Made by a program: the position numbers and the translations under genes
Shown: positions 34,354-42,909 of the stretch, piece after piece
Position numbering within the stretch: the first letter of the stretch is position 1
How the letters are laid out: each line of letters begins with the position of its first letter
Assembly (NCBI RefSeq): GCF_050175855.1
Contig: NZ_JBFXIO010000001.1
Location: 1-64,000, forward strand
Direction of reading: 5' to 3'
DNA: 64,000 nt
Source of the DNA: Piscinibacter sp050175855
Lineage (GTDB): Bacteria; Pseudomonadota; Gammaproteobacteria; Burkholderiales; Burkholderiaceae_C
The notes under the pieces: model-generated
Seen by the model: the letters and a program-made list of their open reading frames with translations, nothing else
Database searches by the model: none
What the model was told of the DNA's origin: nothing

Positions 34354-36048
34354 TCAGCCTGCGCAGCACGACAGTCGCTTCACATCCTTCGTGAAGGTCT
34401 GCGCGCAGAGCTTGAGCCCCTCGACCATCGTCAGGTATGGGAACAACTGGCTCGCCAGGTCCTGCACCGTCATGCGCGCGCGGATCGCCAGCACGGCGGT
34501 CTGGATCAGCTCGCCGGCTTCGGGCGCCACGGCCTGCACGCCCAGGAGGCGGCCGCTGCCCGCTTCGGCGACGATCTTGATGAAGCCGCGGGTGTCGAAG
34601 TTGGCCAGCGCGCGCGGCACGTTGTCCAGGCTCAGCGTGCGGCTGTCTGTCTCGATGCCTTGCAGGCGGGCCTCGGCCTCGCTCAGACCTACCGTGGCCA
34701 CCTGCGGGTCGGTGAAGACCACCGCCGGCATGACGCTCAGGTCGAGCGCGGCATCGCCGCCGGTCATGTTGATTGCCGCACGCGTGCCGGCAGCCGCCGC
34801 GACGTAGACGAACTGCGGCTGGTCCGTGCAGTCGCCGGCGGCAAAGATATGCGTGCTCGACGTTCGCATGCCCGGGTCGATCACGATGGCGTCCTGCTTG
34901 TCGACCTGGACGCCCGCGACATCGAGGCCGAGGCTGTGCGTGTTGGGCGCGCGGCCTGTAGCGACCAGCAGCCGGTCGGCGCGAATTTCGCCGTCAGATG
35001 TCGCGAGCACGAACTCGCCGTTCGCGTGGGTAACCTGGCTGGCCTGCGTGTGCTCGAGGACTTCGATGCCTTCGGCACGGAAGGCCGCCGTGATCGCCTT
35101 GCCGATGGCGGGATCCTCACGGAAGAACAGGGTGCCGCGCGCCAGCACCGTGACTTTGCTGCCCAGCCGGGCGAAGGCCTGCGCCAGTTCCAGCGCGACC
35201 ACCGACGAGCCGATGACCGCCAGTCGAGGCGGAATGATCTCGCTGGCGAGCGCTTTGGTCGAGGTCCAGAAGGGGGTGCCCTTCAGGCCTGGAATCGGGG
35301 GCACCGCCGCGCTGGCGCCGGTGGCGATCAGGCAGCGGTCGAACGCCAGCTCGCGCTCGTCGCCGTCGTTCAGGCGCACGACGACGCTGCTCGCGCTCTT
35401 GAAGCGCGCCTCACCGCGCAGCACAGTGATGGCCGAGGTGCTCTCCAGGATTCTTTCGTACTTGGCATGGCGCAGTTCGTCGACTCGAGCCTGCTGCTGG
35501 GCCAGCAACCGGCCGCGGTCGATGACGGGCCGCGCCGCGGACACGCCAGCGTCGAACGGGCTCTCGCGCCGCATGTGCGCAACATGGGCGGCGCGGATCA
35601 TGATCTTGGACGGCACGCAGCCGACGTTGACGCAGGTGCCGCCGATCGTGCCGCGCTCGATTAGCGTGACGCGCGCGCCTTGCTCGGCCGACTTCAACGC
35701 CGCCGCCATCGCGCCGCCGCCGCTGCCGATGACGACGACGTGCAACCTGCCCGAATTGCCGGCGGCATTGGGGCTTCCACCGAGCAAACCCAGTGCCTTG
35801 TCCAGCAGGCTGGTGCCCTTGGCCAGGGCCGGTGCATCGGCCAGCGCGGCGCGGTAGCCCAGCGAGGCCACTGCGGCCACTGCTGCATTCATCACGGCCA
35901 GGGGCGCGTCGCCGGTCATCGCCAAATGCACCGTGCCCTTGGGATAGGACACGTTGGCCGAGTGCACGCCGGGCACCTTCTCCAGCGCCTGCTTGACGTG
36001 CGTGGCGCAGGAGTCGCACGTCATGCCGGTGATTTGCAGTTGGGTCAT
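34354..36048 (-). CDS. merA: Mercuric reductase
   Basis: 564 residues from ATG 36048. Reduces Hg(II) to Hg(0) with NADPH. N-terminal HMA domain (GMTCDSCATHV, Cys11 and Cys14); a flavoprotein core with VVVIGSGGGAMAAALKS; redox pair in GGTCVNVGCVPSK (Cys139/Cys144); and the C-terminal vicinal pair in RLSCCAG (Cys561/Cys562), which takes Hg(II) from the N-domain and passes it to the active site. Complete and intact. Last gene of merT-P-C-A; a broken second copy of the tail lies at 27031-27147. Confidence 0.96.
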   Translation of the reverse strand: MTQLQITGMTCDSCATHVKQALEKVPGVHSANVSYPKGTVHLAMTGDAPLAVMNAAVAAVASLGYRAALADAPALAKGTSLLDKALGLLGGSPNAAGNSGRLHVVVIGSGGGAMAAALKSAEQGARVTLIERGTIGGTCVNVGCVPSKIMIRAAHVAHMRRESPFDAGVSAARPVIDRGRLLAQQQARVDELRHAKYERILESTSAITVLRGEARFKSASSVVVRLNDGDERELAFDRCLIATGASAAVPPIPGLKGTPFWTSTKALASEIIPPRLAVIGSSVVALELAQAFARLGSKVTVLARGTLFFREDPAIGKAITAAFRAEGIEVLEHTQASQVTHANGEFVLATSDGEIRADRLLVATGRAPNTHSLGLDVAGVQVDKQDAIVIDPGMRTSSTHIFAAGDCTDQPQFVYVAAAAGTRAAINMTGGDAALDLSVMPAVVFTDPQVATVGLSEAEARLQGIETDSRTLSLDNVPRALANFDTRGFIKIVAEAGSGRLLGVQAVAPEAGELIQTAVLAIRARMTVQDLASQLFPYLTMVEGLKLCAQTFTKDVKRLSCCAG

Positions 36049-36097
36049 GGGTTCCCTCTGAATTCGAGTTGGTGCAAATGATCCGATCGGTCGCCGG

Positions 36098-36505
36098 TCA
36101 TGCGTGCTTGGCAGGCAGTTCGCAGCCATCAGGACCGCAGCGCCGACTCGCGGGCGAGACGAAGTCCCAGATAGAGACGGCCACCATCGCGGCCAGACCG
36201 ACGTAGAGCAGCTTCTCAGCCATCGTGAAGGTGGCCACGAGCACGATGACGGGGCCGGCCATGCCTAGCACGCTGCGGTGCCACTTGCGGTGTTTCAGCC
36301 AGCCCAGCGCGTTGGCCAGCAGGGCCAGCGAGGCAAACAGCGGCAGCAGCACGGTGATGAACAGGCCCTCGTACTGGCTCAGGAATCCTAGGCCGATGGC
36401 GCTGCCGAAGCTGGCGAGCGCCGGAAAGCAGGCTCCGCAGCCCATCGCGGACACGATGGCGCCCAGCCCGCCTGCCTTGTTGCCGATGGCGTCGAGGGGT
36501 CCCAT
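36098..36505 (-). CDS. merC: Mercury transport protein MerC
   Basis: 135 residues, four membrane helices. MGCGACFPALASFGSAIGLGFLSQYEGLFI carries the first Cys pair (GCGAC) of the mercury relay; the C-terminus has WDFVSPASRRCGPDGCELPAKHA with the second pair. Inner-membrane carrier of Hg(II) to MerA. Located between merP and merA, the position seen in Tn21-like operons. Confidence 0.94.
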   Translation of the reverse strand: MGPLDAIGNKAGGLGAIVSAMGCGACFPALASFGSAIGLGFLSQYEGLFITVLLPLFASLALLANALGWLKHRKWHRSVLGMAGPVIVLVATFTMAEKLLYVGLAAMVAVSIWDFVSPASRRCGPDGCELPAKHA

Positions 36506-36534
36506 GGTGCTTCTCCAGGAATGGATCGGAAGGA

Positions 36535-36810
36535 TCAGCGCTTTAGGCTGGACGGATACCCGGCGTTCTCGGTGGCCTGGGTCAGCTTCTGCACGCTGGC
36601 CTTCGCGTCGTCGAAGGTCACGACGGCTTCGCGCTTGTCGAAGTTCACGTCGACCTTGTTCACGCCGGCGACCTTGGCAATCGCCGTCTTGACGGTGATC
36701 GGGCAGGCCGCGCAGGTCATGCCAGGCACCGCCAGCGTGACGGTCTGGGGAGCGGCCCAGACAGGGGCGGTGATGGCGGCGAGGGCGATGGCGGCAAACA
36801 GCGTCTTCAT
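36535..36810 (-). CDS. merP: Periplasmic mercury-binding protein MerP
   Basis: 91 residues with signal peptide MKTLFAAIALAAITAPVWAA. HMA domain: VPGMTCAACPITVKTAIAKVAGV, the CxxC (CAAC) binding Hg(II) in the periplasm and passing it to MerT. ATG 36810 follows the merT stop by 13 bp. Full length and intact. Confidence 0.95.
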   Translation of the reverse strand: MKTLFAAIALAAITAPVWAAPQTVTLAVPGMTCAACPITVKTAIAKVAGVNKVDVNFDKREAVVTFDDAKASVQKLTQATENAGYPSSLKR

Positions 36811-36823
36811 GGTGGACTCCTGA

Positions 36824-37174
36824 TCAGTAGAACAAGGGAAGGACGTAGGGAAACCCGAGCGCGACGAGCACCAGTGCGGCGACGACCCAGAAGATGAGCT
36901 TGTAGGCGCCGCGCACCTGCGGGATGGCGCAGACCTCGCCGGGCTTGCAGTCCTGCGCGGGCCGATAGATGCGGCGCCAGGCGAAGTACATCGCGACCAA
37001 TGCAGCACCGATGAAGATCGGGCGGTACGTCTCCAGGACGGCGAGATTGCCGATCCAAGCGCCGCTGAAGCCCAACGCCACGAGCACCAGCGGACCCAGG
37101 CAACAGGTGGACGCCAGGATCGCCGCCAACCCGCCGGCGAAGAGCGCGCCGCGCCCGGTCTGCGATTCGTTCAT
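36824..37174 (-). CDS. merT: Mercury transporter MerT
   Basis: 116 residues, three membrane helices. STCCLGPLVLVALGFSGAW carries the vicinal Cys pair of the first helix; the cytoplasmic loop has DCKPGEVCAIP with the second pair. Takes Hg(II) from MerP across the inner membrane. First gene of the operon, 36 bp downstream of the -10 of the MerR-controlled promoter. Confidence 0.95.
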   Translation of the reverse strand: MNESQTGRGALFAGGLAAILASTCCLGPLVLVALGFSGAWIGNLAVLETYRPIFIGAALVAMYFAWRRIYRPAQDCKPGEVCAIPQVRGAYKLIFWVVAALVLVALGFPYVLPLFY

Positions 37175-37210
37175 ACAACTTCCTCGGTGTGATGGGGAGA
37201 CGACGGTGTA

Positions 37211-37241
37211 AGCTTATTGCCGTACTCAGGTACGGAGTCAA
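37211..37241 (-). promoter_or_regulatory. merT promoter with MerR operator
   Basis: Minus strand: -35 TTGACT (37241-37236), -10 TAAGCT (37216-37211), 19-bp spacer. The spacer contains the dyad CCGTAC-TCAG-GTACGG (37220-37235, written on the plus strand). Layout is the same as in Tn21/Tn501: repressed and then untwisted for transcription by Hg-MerR. The site overlaps the merR leader, so merR autoregulation is also expected. Confidence 0.92.
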
Positions 37242-37246
37242 GCACC

Positions 37247-37654
37247 ATGCCAACCGATCCGCCGGGCCTCACAATCGGGGCCGTCGCCAAGGCCGCCGGG
37301 GTCAATGTGGAGACCGTCCGCTTCTACCAGCGCAGAGCGCTTCTGCCCGAGCCGGACCGGCCTTACGGCAGCATCCGGCGCTACGGGGCCAAGGACGTGG
37401 CGCGGGTGAAGTTCGTGAAGGCCGCGCAGCGTCTGGGATTCAGCCTCGACGAAGTGGCAGGACTGATGACGCTGGACGATGGGGCCCACTGTGCCGAAGC
37501 GCGCCAGCTTGCCGAGGGCAAGCTCGCCGACGTGCGCGCCAAGCTGAAGGACCTGCGGCGCATCGAGTCACTCTTGAACGGCCTGGTGCGCGAGTGCGGC
37601 TCGCGCCGCGGCCGGATCTCATGCCCGTTGATCGCCGCGCTGCAAAGTCCGTGA
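37247..37654 (+). CDS. merR: Mercury-responsive regulator MerR
   Basis: 135 residues from ATG 37247. Winged HTH: LTIGAVAKAAGVNVETVRFYQRRALL, then RYGAKDVARVKFVKAAQRLGFSLDEVAGLM. The three Hg(II)-binding Cys are present: HCAEARQLA, RECGSRRGRISCPLI. Dimerisation helix between them. Divergent from merT over the shared operator. An upstream in-frame start at 37217 would run into the operator. Confidence 0.95.
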   Translation: MPTDPPGLTIGAVAKAAGVNVETVRFYQRRALLPEPDRPYGSIRRYGAKDVARVKFVKAAQRLGFSLDEVAGLMTLDDGAHCAEARQLAEGKLADVRAKLKDLRRIESLLNGLVRECGSRRGRISCPLIAALQSP

Positions 37655-37701
37655 TGCACGTCCGCCGGACCTTGGGCGCAGGGGCCGGACACACAGCGTC
37701 T

Positions 37702-37727
37702 GTAAGAAAAGCGCGTCGGTCTGCGTC
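37702..37727 (+). promoter_or_regulatory. ECF-type promoter, TGTAAG class
   Basis: GTAAG (37702-37706), preceded by T, and CGTC (37724-37727), spacer 17 bp. It lies 78 bp before the frameshifted gene at 37806 and downstream of merR. Confidence 0.6.
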
Positions 37728-37805
37728 TGGTCGACTTTCGGCCATTGAGATGGTGCACGTGATAGCACGATGGACGACGGCAGCGCTGCACGAAGAAGGA
37801 GGCCC

Positions 37806-38199
37806 ATGATGTTCGCGCGATGGCAACAGCGGCACGGCGCGCAGGTGGCCTTGAACGGCAAGCCCGTGGCCATCGAATGGTCGCGCGCGGCGCAGGCTGC
37901 TCTCGCGCGACGAACGCAGCCGCTGACCCTGGAACTGGAGCTCTATTTCTCCTGCCTGGTCAAGAAGGTTCGTCCACTTTCACGAGTCCGTGCCCGAACG
38001 GGAAACGATTGCCATCAACGACCAGTTGCGGATCTGCTTCCGAACGGTCACGTCCACCGCCTGCTCGATGGACGTCGCACAGCGCCTTGGTCGCCAGCCC
38101 GAGATGGAGTTGGATGGCAGCGTCGTGTGCAAGCTGGCACCCAAGCGCGTCTGGATCGATCACCGCCGCGGTGCCTGGGCGGCAGAGTACTGGATGTGA
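37806..38199 (+). pseudogene. Hypothetical gene broken by a one-base frameshift
   Basis: The first 54 codons from ATG 37806 (MMFARWQQRHGAQVALNGKP to LELELYFSCLVKK) end at 37967. The next convincing codons are in another frame from 37969: FVHFHESVPERETIAINDQL to RRGAWAAEYWM, stop at 38199. Removing one base near 37968 joins them into one protein of about 130 residues (SCLVKK-FVHFHES). I read this as a +1 frameshift in a cytosolic protein of unknown function; a sequencing error in a GC-rich stretch is equally possible. It follows an ECF-type promoter and precedes an exported protein by 5 bp. Confidence 0.65.
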
Positions 38200-38204
38200 C
38201 GCCG

Positions 38205-38636
38205 ATGCATGACCTCCCGACGTCACTGCGGCGCTGGCTCCTGTGTGCCTGGGTCATCCCCCTTGTGCTGCTGTGCGTGCAGCCGATGAACGTCGCGGCG
38301 CAGGCAGCCAGCCTGCCCCTACAGAAACATCCCGACGTGGTGGCCGCCAAGGTACGTGCCAGCGGTCCCGGGCGTTTCGACTTCGACGTGACGGTCTCCT
38401 CACCTTACGACACGCCCGGGCGCTACGCTGACGGGTTCAGGGTGAGCACCGCAGACGGGGCCGTCTTGGGCGAGCGCAAGCTGCTGCACGACCATGCCGA
38501 CGAGCAACCGTTCACGCGCGACCTCTACGGCATTGTGGTGCCGGTGGGGGTCAAGCGGGTCATGGTCCAGGCCCGCGACAGCACATTCGGCTACGGCGGC
38601 AAGATCGTCGAGGTGCTGTTGCCGGGGCGGAATTAG
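38205..38636 (+). CDS. Exported protein of unknown function
   Basis: 143 residues. Signal peptide: LRRWLLCAWVIPLVLLCVQPMNVAAQAAS. The mature part looks like a small beta-rich domain: VVAAKVRASGPGRFDFDVTVSSPYDTPGRYADGFRV, then TRDLYGIVVPVGVKRVMVQARDSTFGYGGKIVEV. No family recognised. In the same transcript as the broken gene before it, so likely also under the 37702-37727 promoter. Confidence 0.75.
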   Translation: MHDLPTSLRRWLLCAWVIPLVLLCVQPMNVAAQAASLPLQKHPDVVAAKVRASGPGRFDFDVTVSSPYDTPGRYADGFRVSTADGAVLGERKLLHDHADEQPFTRDLYGIVVPVGVKRVMVQARDSTFGYGGKIVEVLLPGRN

Positions 38637-38685
38637 GACGAAGCCAAGCATTGCGCCAGGTCGCCGGCGGTCCGAGGCGGCGGGC

Positions 38686-39621
38686 TCAGGCAGATGACGA
38701 CAGTGCCGCAATGGCGGTGTCGCGGACGAAGCGTTGGATGAGCGCTGTGTCCGCCACAGGCGCGAGGTCTTTGGCCTGGCCCTGTCGGCCGGTGGGCTCG
38801 ACACGATAGGGCCGGTCGTCGAGTGAGTGGTCGAGGCGGTACTCGCCGCCGCAGTTGCGGCAGTACACCGACTCACCGACGAACTGCTCACGCCGCACGA
38901 CCAGGGTCGGTCCGCAGTTCATGCAGTGCTGCAAGGGAATGCCGTCATCGCTGTGGGCGGCGATGTGGTCGAGCAGCCCCTCGGCGCCCAGCGCCAGAAA
39001 GTGACGGCAAAGCTCATCATCGAATTGCCGGCCCAGGGCGCCGGCCATGTGCTCCAAGGCTTGCGGCACGGGCATCGCGACCCTGTACGGGCGCGTGCTC
39101 GTCATCGCGTCGAAGGCGTCGCAGATGCCCACCACGCGTGCCGCATGGGGAACGGCATCGCCCACCAGCCCATCCGGGTAGCCCTGGCCATCAGGCCGCT
39201 CGTGGTGCGATCGAACGGCGTCGATGGCCCAGTGCGCCAGCGGATGACCCGCCAGCAGCCTGCCGCCCAGTTCCGGATGGGTCTGGATCACCGCGTGCTC
39301 GTCGTCGCTGAGCGCAGAGGGCTTGCGCAAGATCGCATCGGGAATGCCGACCTTGCCCAGGTCGTGCAGGAAGGCACCGATGCTCACACGCGCGCAGACC
39401 GACAGTGACGTTCCCGCACGCTCGCAAAGCAGGGCCGCGTAGCGCGACACGCGCCAAAGGTGGCCTCCGGTGTACGGGTCACGCGCCTCCACCACCCAGG
39501 CCATCGCGAGCAGGCTGGCCAGCAAGGCCTCCTGGTCGGCCCGCGAGGTGACCTGCCCTTCGGCTGCGCTATGCACAGTGGCCGCGGTGCCGGACTTGGT
39601 GAACCACTTCAAGGACCACAT
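38686..39621 (-). CDS. HD-GYP domain protein with C-terminal zinc-ribbon-like region
   Basis: 311 residues. HD-GYP landmarks: GGHLWRVSRYAALLCE, FLHDLGKVGIPDAILRKPSALS (the HD of the metal site), HPELGGRLL, SHHERPDGQGYPDGL (HHE and GYP), ICDAFDAMTSTRPYR. This domain typically hydrolyses c-di-GMP. After it, two CxxC pairs (QHCMNCGPTLVV and VYCRNCGGEYRL) resemble a zinc ribbon, a less common addition. Cytosolic; no membrane helix. Last gene of the long operon, 12 bp after the N-terminal-to-SelD-like gene. A fragment of a near-identical gene is in the 27-kb pseudogene. Confidence 0.88.
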   Translation of the reverse strand: MWSLKWFTKSGTAATVHSAAEGQVTSRADQEALLASLLAMAWVVEARDPYTGGHLWRVSRYAALLCERAGTSLSVCARVSIGAFLHDLGKVGIPDAILRKPSALSDDEHAVIQTHPELGGRLLAGHPLAHWAIDAVRSHHERPDGQGYPDGLVGDAVPHAARVVGICDAFDAMTSTRPYRVAMPVPQALEHMAGALGRQFDDELCRHFLALGAEGLLDHIAAHSDDGIPLQHCMNCGPTLVVRREQFVGESVYCRNCGGEYRLDHSLDDRPYRVEPTGRQGQAKDLAPVADTALIQRFVRDTAIAALSSSA

Positions 39622-39633
39622 GGGTTGGGCCTC

Positions 39634-40749
39634 CTAGGCAGCCGTGCCGAAGCGGCGCATGAACTTCCGGTCGATGTGATCCTTCCATCGCCAGACCCAT
39701 TGGCCGCTCCAGGACCAACTGCCCCAGGTGGCCAGCGCGTGCCGGTCGCCGGTGCTGATGAGGTAGAGCGCGCGGGCCTGGGGTGTCCACGCGTCAAGGG
39801 CCCGACCCTCGCAGAACGCGCGCAGGTTCTTCGCCAGCACCGGCCCGGCACGCACGGCGAAGACGCCCGATTTCGGGCGCGTGTCCGAATACGCCGCAAC
39901 ATCACCGGCGGCAAAGATGTTCGGATGCGAGCTGCTCTGCAGTGACCGATTCACGCGGATGAACCCGCGCTCGTCGGTGGCCAGTCCACAAGCCGCTGGC
40001 CAGGCCGGCGCCGCGGCACCGGTGGAGGCAATGCACGCGTCGAATGACAGTAGTGCACCGCCCTCGAGATGAACGCGGCCCGCTTCCAGCCGGAGCGCGC
40101 GGCTGCCGCCCTTCCAGACGATGCCACGCTGTGCCAGCAGCCGCGCGGCGTGCCGACGGGTGCCGTCAGGCGCACCCGGCAGCGGCAAGTCTTCGGAGCT
40201 CACCACCGTGATGAACAGGTGCGACCAGCCGTCGGTGGCGGCGCGCCGTTGGACGGCGAAGGCCAGTTCGATCCCGGCCGCACCGGCACCGAGGATCACG
40301 AGGTCGAAGCGGCGGCACTGGCCGAGGATGCGATCCACCAGGCTGGGCCAGGCGGCGATGAACGCCTCGATGGGGCGCACGGGCAGGGCGTGTTCCGCGC
40401 TGCCCGGAAGGTCTCCCAGCGCGGGCATGGGGCCGGTGTCGACGGACAGCGTGTCGAAGCGCAGCGTGCTGCCATCGGCACAACGGACTGTGTCGTCATC
40501 CAGGTCGAGGCCGAGGCCGGCGGTTTCGTGGAAGGCCACGCCGGCGCGGCCCGCCAGCGCATCGAGTCGGATCGCGCAGGCCTCGATGGGATAGTGGCTG
40601 GCCACCCAGCCCGGCAACATGCCCGAGTAGATCTGGCGGCGGTAGGGCGTGATCAGGTGGACATCCCAGCCGATCAAGGGCTGTTCCGCCAGGTCGGCCA
40701 GCACCTTGACATGGGCGTGCCCGCCACCGAGGAGCACCAGCCGCTTCAT
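39634..40749 (-). CDS. Pyridine nucleotide-disulfide oxidoreductase of the 'N-terminal-to-SelD' family (TIGR03169 type), free-standing
   Basis: 371 residues. N-terminal FAD motif LVLLGGGHAHVKVLADLAEQP, then RRQIYSGMLPGWVASHY (typical of NDH-2/SelD-N-domain proteins), NAD-binding LVILGAGAAGIELAFAVQRR, and FAD-ligand IFAAGDVAAYSDTRPKSGVFAVRAGPVLAKNLRAF. In many bacteria this domain is fused in front of SelD; here it is separate and SelD (2064-3146) is single-domain. It may supply reducing power for a selenium or related step (inference). Start overlaps the preceding transferase stop by ATGA (40746-40749), so it is coupled to it. Confidence 0.85.
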   Translation of the reverse strand: MKRLVLLGGGHAHVKVLADLAEQPLIGWDVHLITPYRRQIYSGMLPGWVASHYPIEACAIRLDALAGRAGVAFHETAGLGLDLDDDTVRCADGSTLRFDTLSVDTGPMPALGDLPGSAEHALPVRPIEAFIAAWPSLVDRILGQCRRFDLVILGAGAAGIELAFAVQRRAATDGWSHLFITVVSSEDLPLPGAPDGTRRHAARLLAQRGIVWKGGSRALRLEAGRVHLEGGALLSFDACIASTGAAAPAWPAACGLATDERGFIRVNRSLQSSSHPNIFAAGDVAAYSDTRPKSGVFAVRAGPVLAKNLRAFCEGRALDAWTPQARALYLISTGDRHALATWGSWSWSGQWVWRWKDHIDRKFMRRFGTAA

Positions 40750-41426
40750 GTGGCCGCCGCCAGAGATGGCTCGGGTGCTGGGCGCTCATCTCGCCACGCC
40801 TGCCAGCGCGCCAGGTCTGCCGGCACATCCAGGTCCCACAAGGTCTCGAACTCACGCCAGCGGACGCCGGCCTCTTTGGCGCGTTCGCGGGTCTGGGCCA
40901 TGACCGCGTCGGTGCTCCAGGTGATGCCGCGGAACAGGGCCGCCTGCGGGCGGCGCAGGCCCACCAGCACGTAACCGCCGTCCTCGGCCGGGAAGAAGAC
41001 CGCCTCGTCGCCGTCGAGCAAGGCCTGGGCAGCCTGGCGCAGGTGAGCCGGCGTCAGCGGCGGGCAGTCGGTACCCGTCAGGATCAAGGGCCCTTGTTCG
41101 CAGTGCAGGCGGAACGCGGTATGCATGCGCTCGCCCAGGTCACCGCTGGCCTGCACGAGGCAGGGCACACCGGTGGCCTGGTGCAGCGCCCTGAAGAAGC
41201 GATGCTGCGCATGGGGCGCGCACCACAGGGTCACGGCGCCGAGCCCGGCGTCGAGCGCGGTCTGCACCGCCGAGCGCGTCAGTTGCCGCTGCAGACGCGC
41301 AGCGCCTTGTGGCCCCAGGGCTGGAATCAGCCGGGTCTTGGCCAAGCCCGGCATCGGCGCCTTGGCGAGCACGGCCACCTGCACCTGGTGCAGGCGATTC
41401 GACGGCTCAGCGGGGTCGGTAACCAT
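40746..41426 (-). CDS. rSAM/selenodomain-associated transferase 1 (TIGR04282 type)
   Basis: 226 residues. Small nucleotidyl/glycosyltransferase fold: VAVLAKAPMPGLAKTRLIPALGP (the G-x-x-KTRL hallmark), GDLGERMHTAFRLH, LILTGTDCPPLTPAHLRQA (metal-binding Asp) and EDGGYVLVGLRRP. This family is labelled by NCBI as arsenosugar-biosynthesis or rSAM/selenodomain-associated. Its start lies 20 bp inside the 3' end of the next transferase. Substrate unknown. Partner of the ArsS-like radical SAM gene at 60557-61555 in other genomes. Confidence 0.88.
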   Translation of the reverse strand: MVTDPAEPSNRLHQVQVAVLAKAPMPGLAKTRLIPALGPQGAARLQRQLTRSAVQTALDAGLGAVTLWCAPHAQHRFFRALHQATGVPCLVQASGDLGERMHTAFRLHCEQGPLILTGTDCPPLTPAHLRQAAQALLDGDEAVFFPAEDGGYVLVGLRRPQAALFRGITWSTDAVMAQTRERAKEAGVRWREFETLWDLDVPADLARWQAWRDERPAPEPSLAAAT

Positions 41427-42096
41427 ATTGGATGGCCAGTTGCCGCGGGTCGGCGCCGAAGAAGTAGGCGGCGCGCAGGCGCCACATCAGGAAGATGGTC
41501 CTCCACACGCCATGGCGCTCCCAGCGCCGCGCCGAAGTCGTCACCCGCTCGCGCAGGCAGGCCGGCGGACCGTGGACCTTGAGGGCGCGCGAGATCGCGA
41601 TGTCTTCCATCAGCGGCAGTTCCGGAAAACCTCCGACCTGGCGGAACAGATCGTGGCGCACGAACAGCGCCTGGTCGCCGGTGGCAATGCCGGTCCAGCG
41701 CGAGCGCAGGTTCATCATTGCGGACACCACGCGAAGCAGCGGCCGCGGGCTGTCGATCCGCACGTCGAAGCGTCCCCAGAAGAACGGTCCGAGCGTGGCG
41801 CGACGCACCAGCACATCGGCGTGCTCGGGCAAGACGGAGTCGGCATGCAGGAACAGCAGCGCGTCGGCCGGGCAGGCCGCGGCGCCCGCATTCATCTGCG
41901 CCGCACGGCCGCGCGGCGCGAGCAGCGCGAGGTCGGCATGCTGCCGGGCGATCTCCAGCGTGTCGTCCTGACTGCCTCCGTCCACGACGACAACGCGCGC
42001 GCCGCGCTGCCGATAGGTCTGCAGCGCCTGCAGGCGCGGCGCCAGTGTCGGGGCCTCGTCCAGCACCGGGACGACGATGCACAGCGCGGGTCTCAT
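41407..42096 (-). CDS. rSAM/selenodomain-associated transferase 2 (TIGR04283 type), GT2 family
   Basis: 229 residues from ATG 42096. GT-A fold: LCIVVPVLDEAPTLAPRL, VVVVDGGSQDDTLEIA (the DGGS metal/nucleotide site), LLFLHADSVLPEHADVLV (DxD-like), and GDQALFVRHDLFRQVGGFPELPLMEDIAISRAL, with the ED catalytic pair. Family is annotated as arsenosugar-biosynthesis glycosyltransferase; its exact donor and acceptor are unknown. ATGA overlap with the upstream hydrolase (42093-42096) and 20-bp overlap with the next transferase show tight coupling. Confidence 0.88.
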   Translation of the reverse strand: MRPALCIVVPVLDEAPTLAPRLQALQTYRQRGARVVVVDGGSQDDTLEIARQHADLALLAPRGRAAQMNAGAAACPADALLFLHADSVLPEHADVLVRRATLGPFFWGRFDVRIDSPRPLLRVVSAMMNLRSRWTGIATGDQALFVRHDLFRQVGGFPELPLMEDIAISRALKVHGPPACLRERVTTSARRWERHGVWRTIFLMWRLRAAYFFGADPRQLAIQYGYRPR

Positions 42097-42884
42097 GCGG
42101 CCGGAACCCGCGTGTCGTCGTGCCAGGCGAGTGCACGGTGGTTGAAACCCGAGGCAATGGTCGGCTTGATCACGGCAAAGTAGGGCGAGACATCGAAGTC
42201 GCGTGGCGCGAACAGGCTGTGGTGGCGCACGTGCAGGATCTCGTCCATGCAGCCTGGGCACATCGGGTCGGTGGACGGAACGTTCTCGATAAGCGGCAGG
42301 ATGGGGTAGCGCACGGACTGGAAGGCCTGGGCAATGAGGGTGGAGCAGATGGCGCGGGTCGGGTCCCCGCTGCCCAGCGACAGCATGCGGCGCCGCCAGC
42401 GCACCGGCACCGGGGGCGTCGGCAACAGGTAGCGTGCCAGATCGACGACGTTCTTCAGGTCGTACTGGTGACCCAGGCGTGCCATCGCATGCTGGACGAG
42501 GGCATCGACCTCACTCGCGTCCAGGCCCACGGGCCGGCACACGCGGCAGTGCAGTCCGGCGTACTCGGCCACGCTGACCAGCCGCACGCCCTCGCGCAGG
42601 TCGGCTTCGAGAAAGCAGAGTGGGCGACCGTGCGCATCCGCCCGGCCATCCGCATCGCCCACGAACAAGGCCGCGTGGGACCAGGTCGACTGGGTCAGGT
42701 ACTTGATCGCCACGCTGAATCGGCTCTGGCCCTCGACGAGCAGCACATCGCCGGGCTGCAGGCAGGCCATCAGCCGCACGGGATCCGTGGGCGCAGCCAG
42801 GCTGTGCGTGTGGTGGGTCTGGCTCAGGTAGCGGCTCAGGCGTTCGCCGAGCCAGCGGGTGATGCCGTCGAGAAGGCTTGCCAT
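42093..42884 (-). CDS. YiiX/YebB-like NlpC/P60-type cysteine hydrolase
   Basis: 263 residues. Papain-like permuted NlpC/P60 fold: LQPGDVLLVEGQSRFSVAIKYLTQSTWSHAALFVGD holds the catalytic His, and DPTRAICSTLIAQAFQSV holds the Cys. No signal peptide, so probably cytosolic, although relatives are lipid- or peptidoglycan-linked. The C-terminal CPGCMDEILHVRHHSLFAPRDFDVSPYF segment is common to this family. Starts 26 bp after the DUF547 stop. Confidence 0.82.
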   Translation of the reverse strand: MASLLDGITRWLGERLSRYLSQTHHTHSLAAPTDPVRLMACLQPGDVLLVEGQSRFSVAIKYLTQSTWSHAALFVGDADGRADAHGRPLCFLEADLREGVRLVSVAEYAGLHCRVCRPVGLDASEVDALVQHAMARLGHQYDLKNVVDLARYLLPTPPVPVRWRRRMLSLGSGDPTRAICSTLIAQAFQSVRYPILPLIENVPSTDPMCPGCMDEILHVRHHSLFAPRDFDVSPYFAVIKPTIASGFNHRALAWHDDTRVPAA

Positions 42885-42909
42885 GGGGTGGATGGGGCCG
42901 CGTCGCCCT

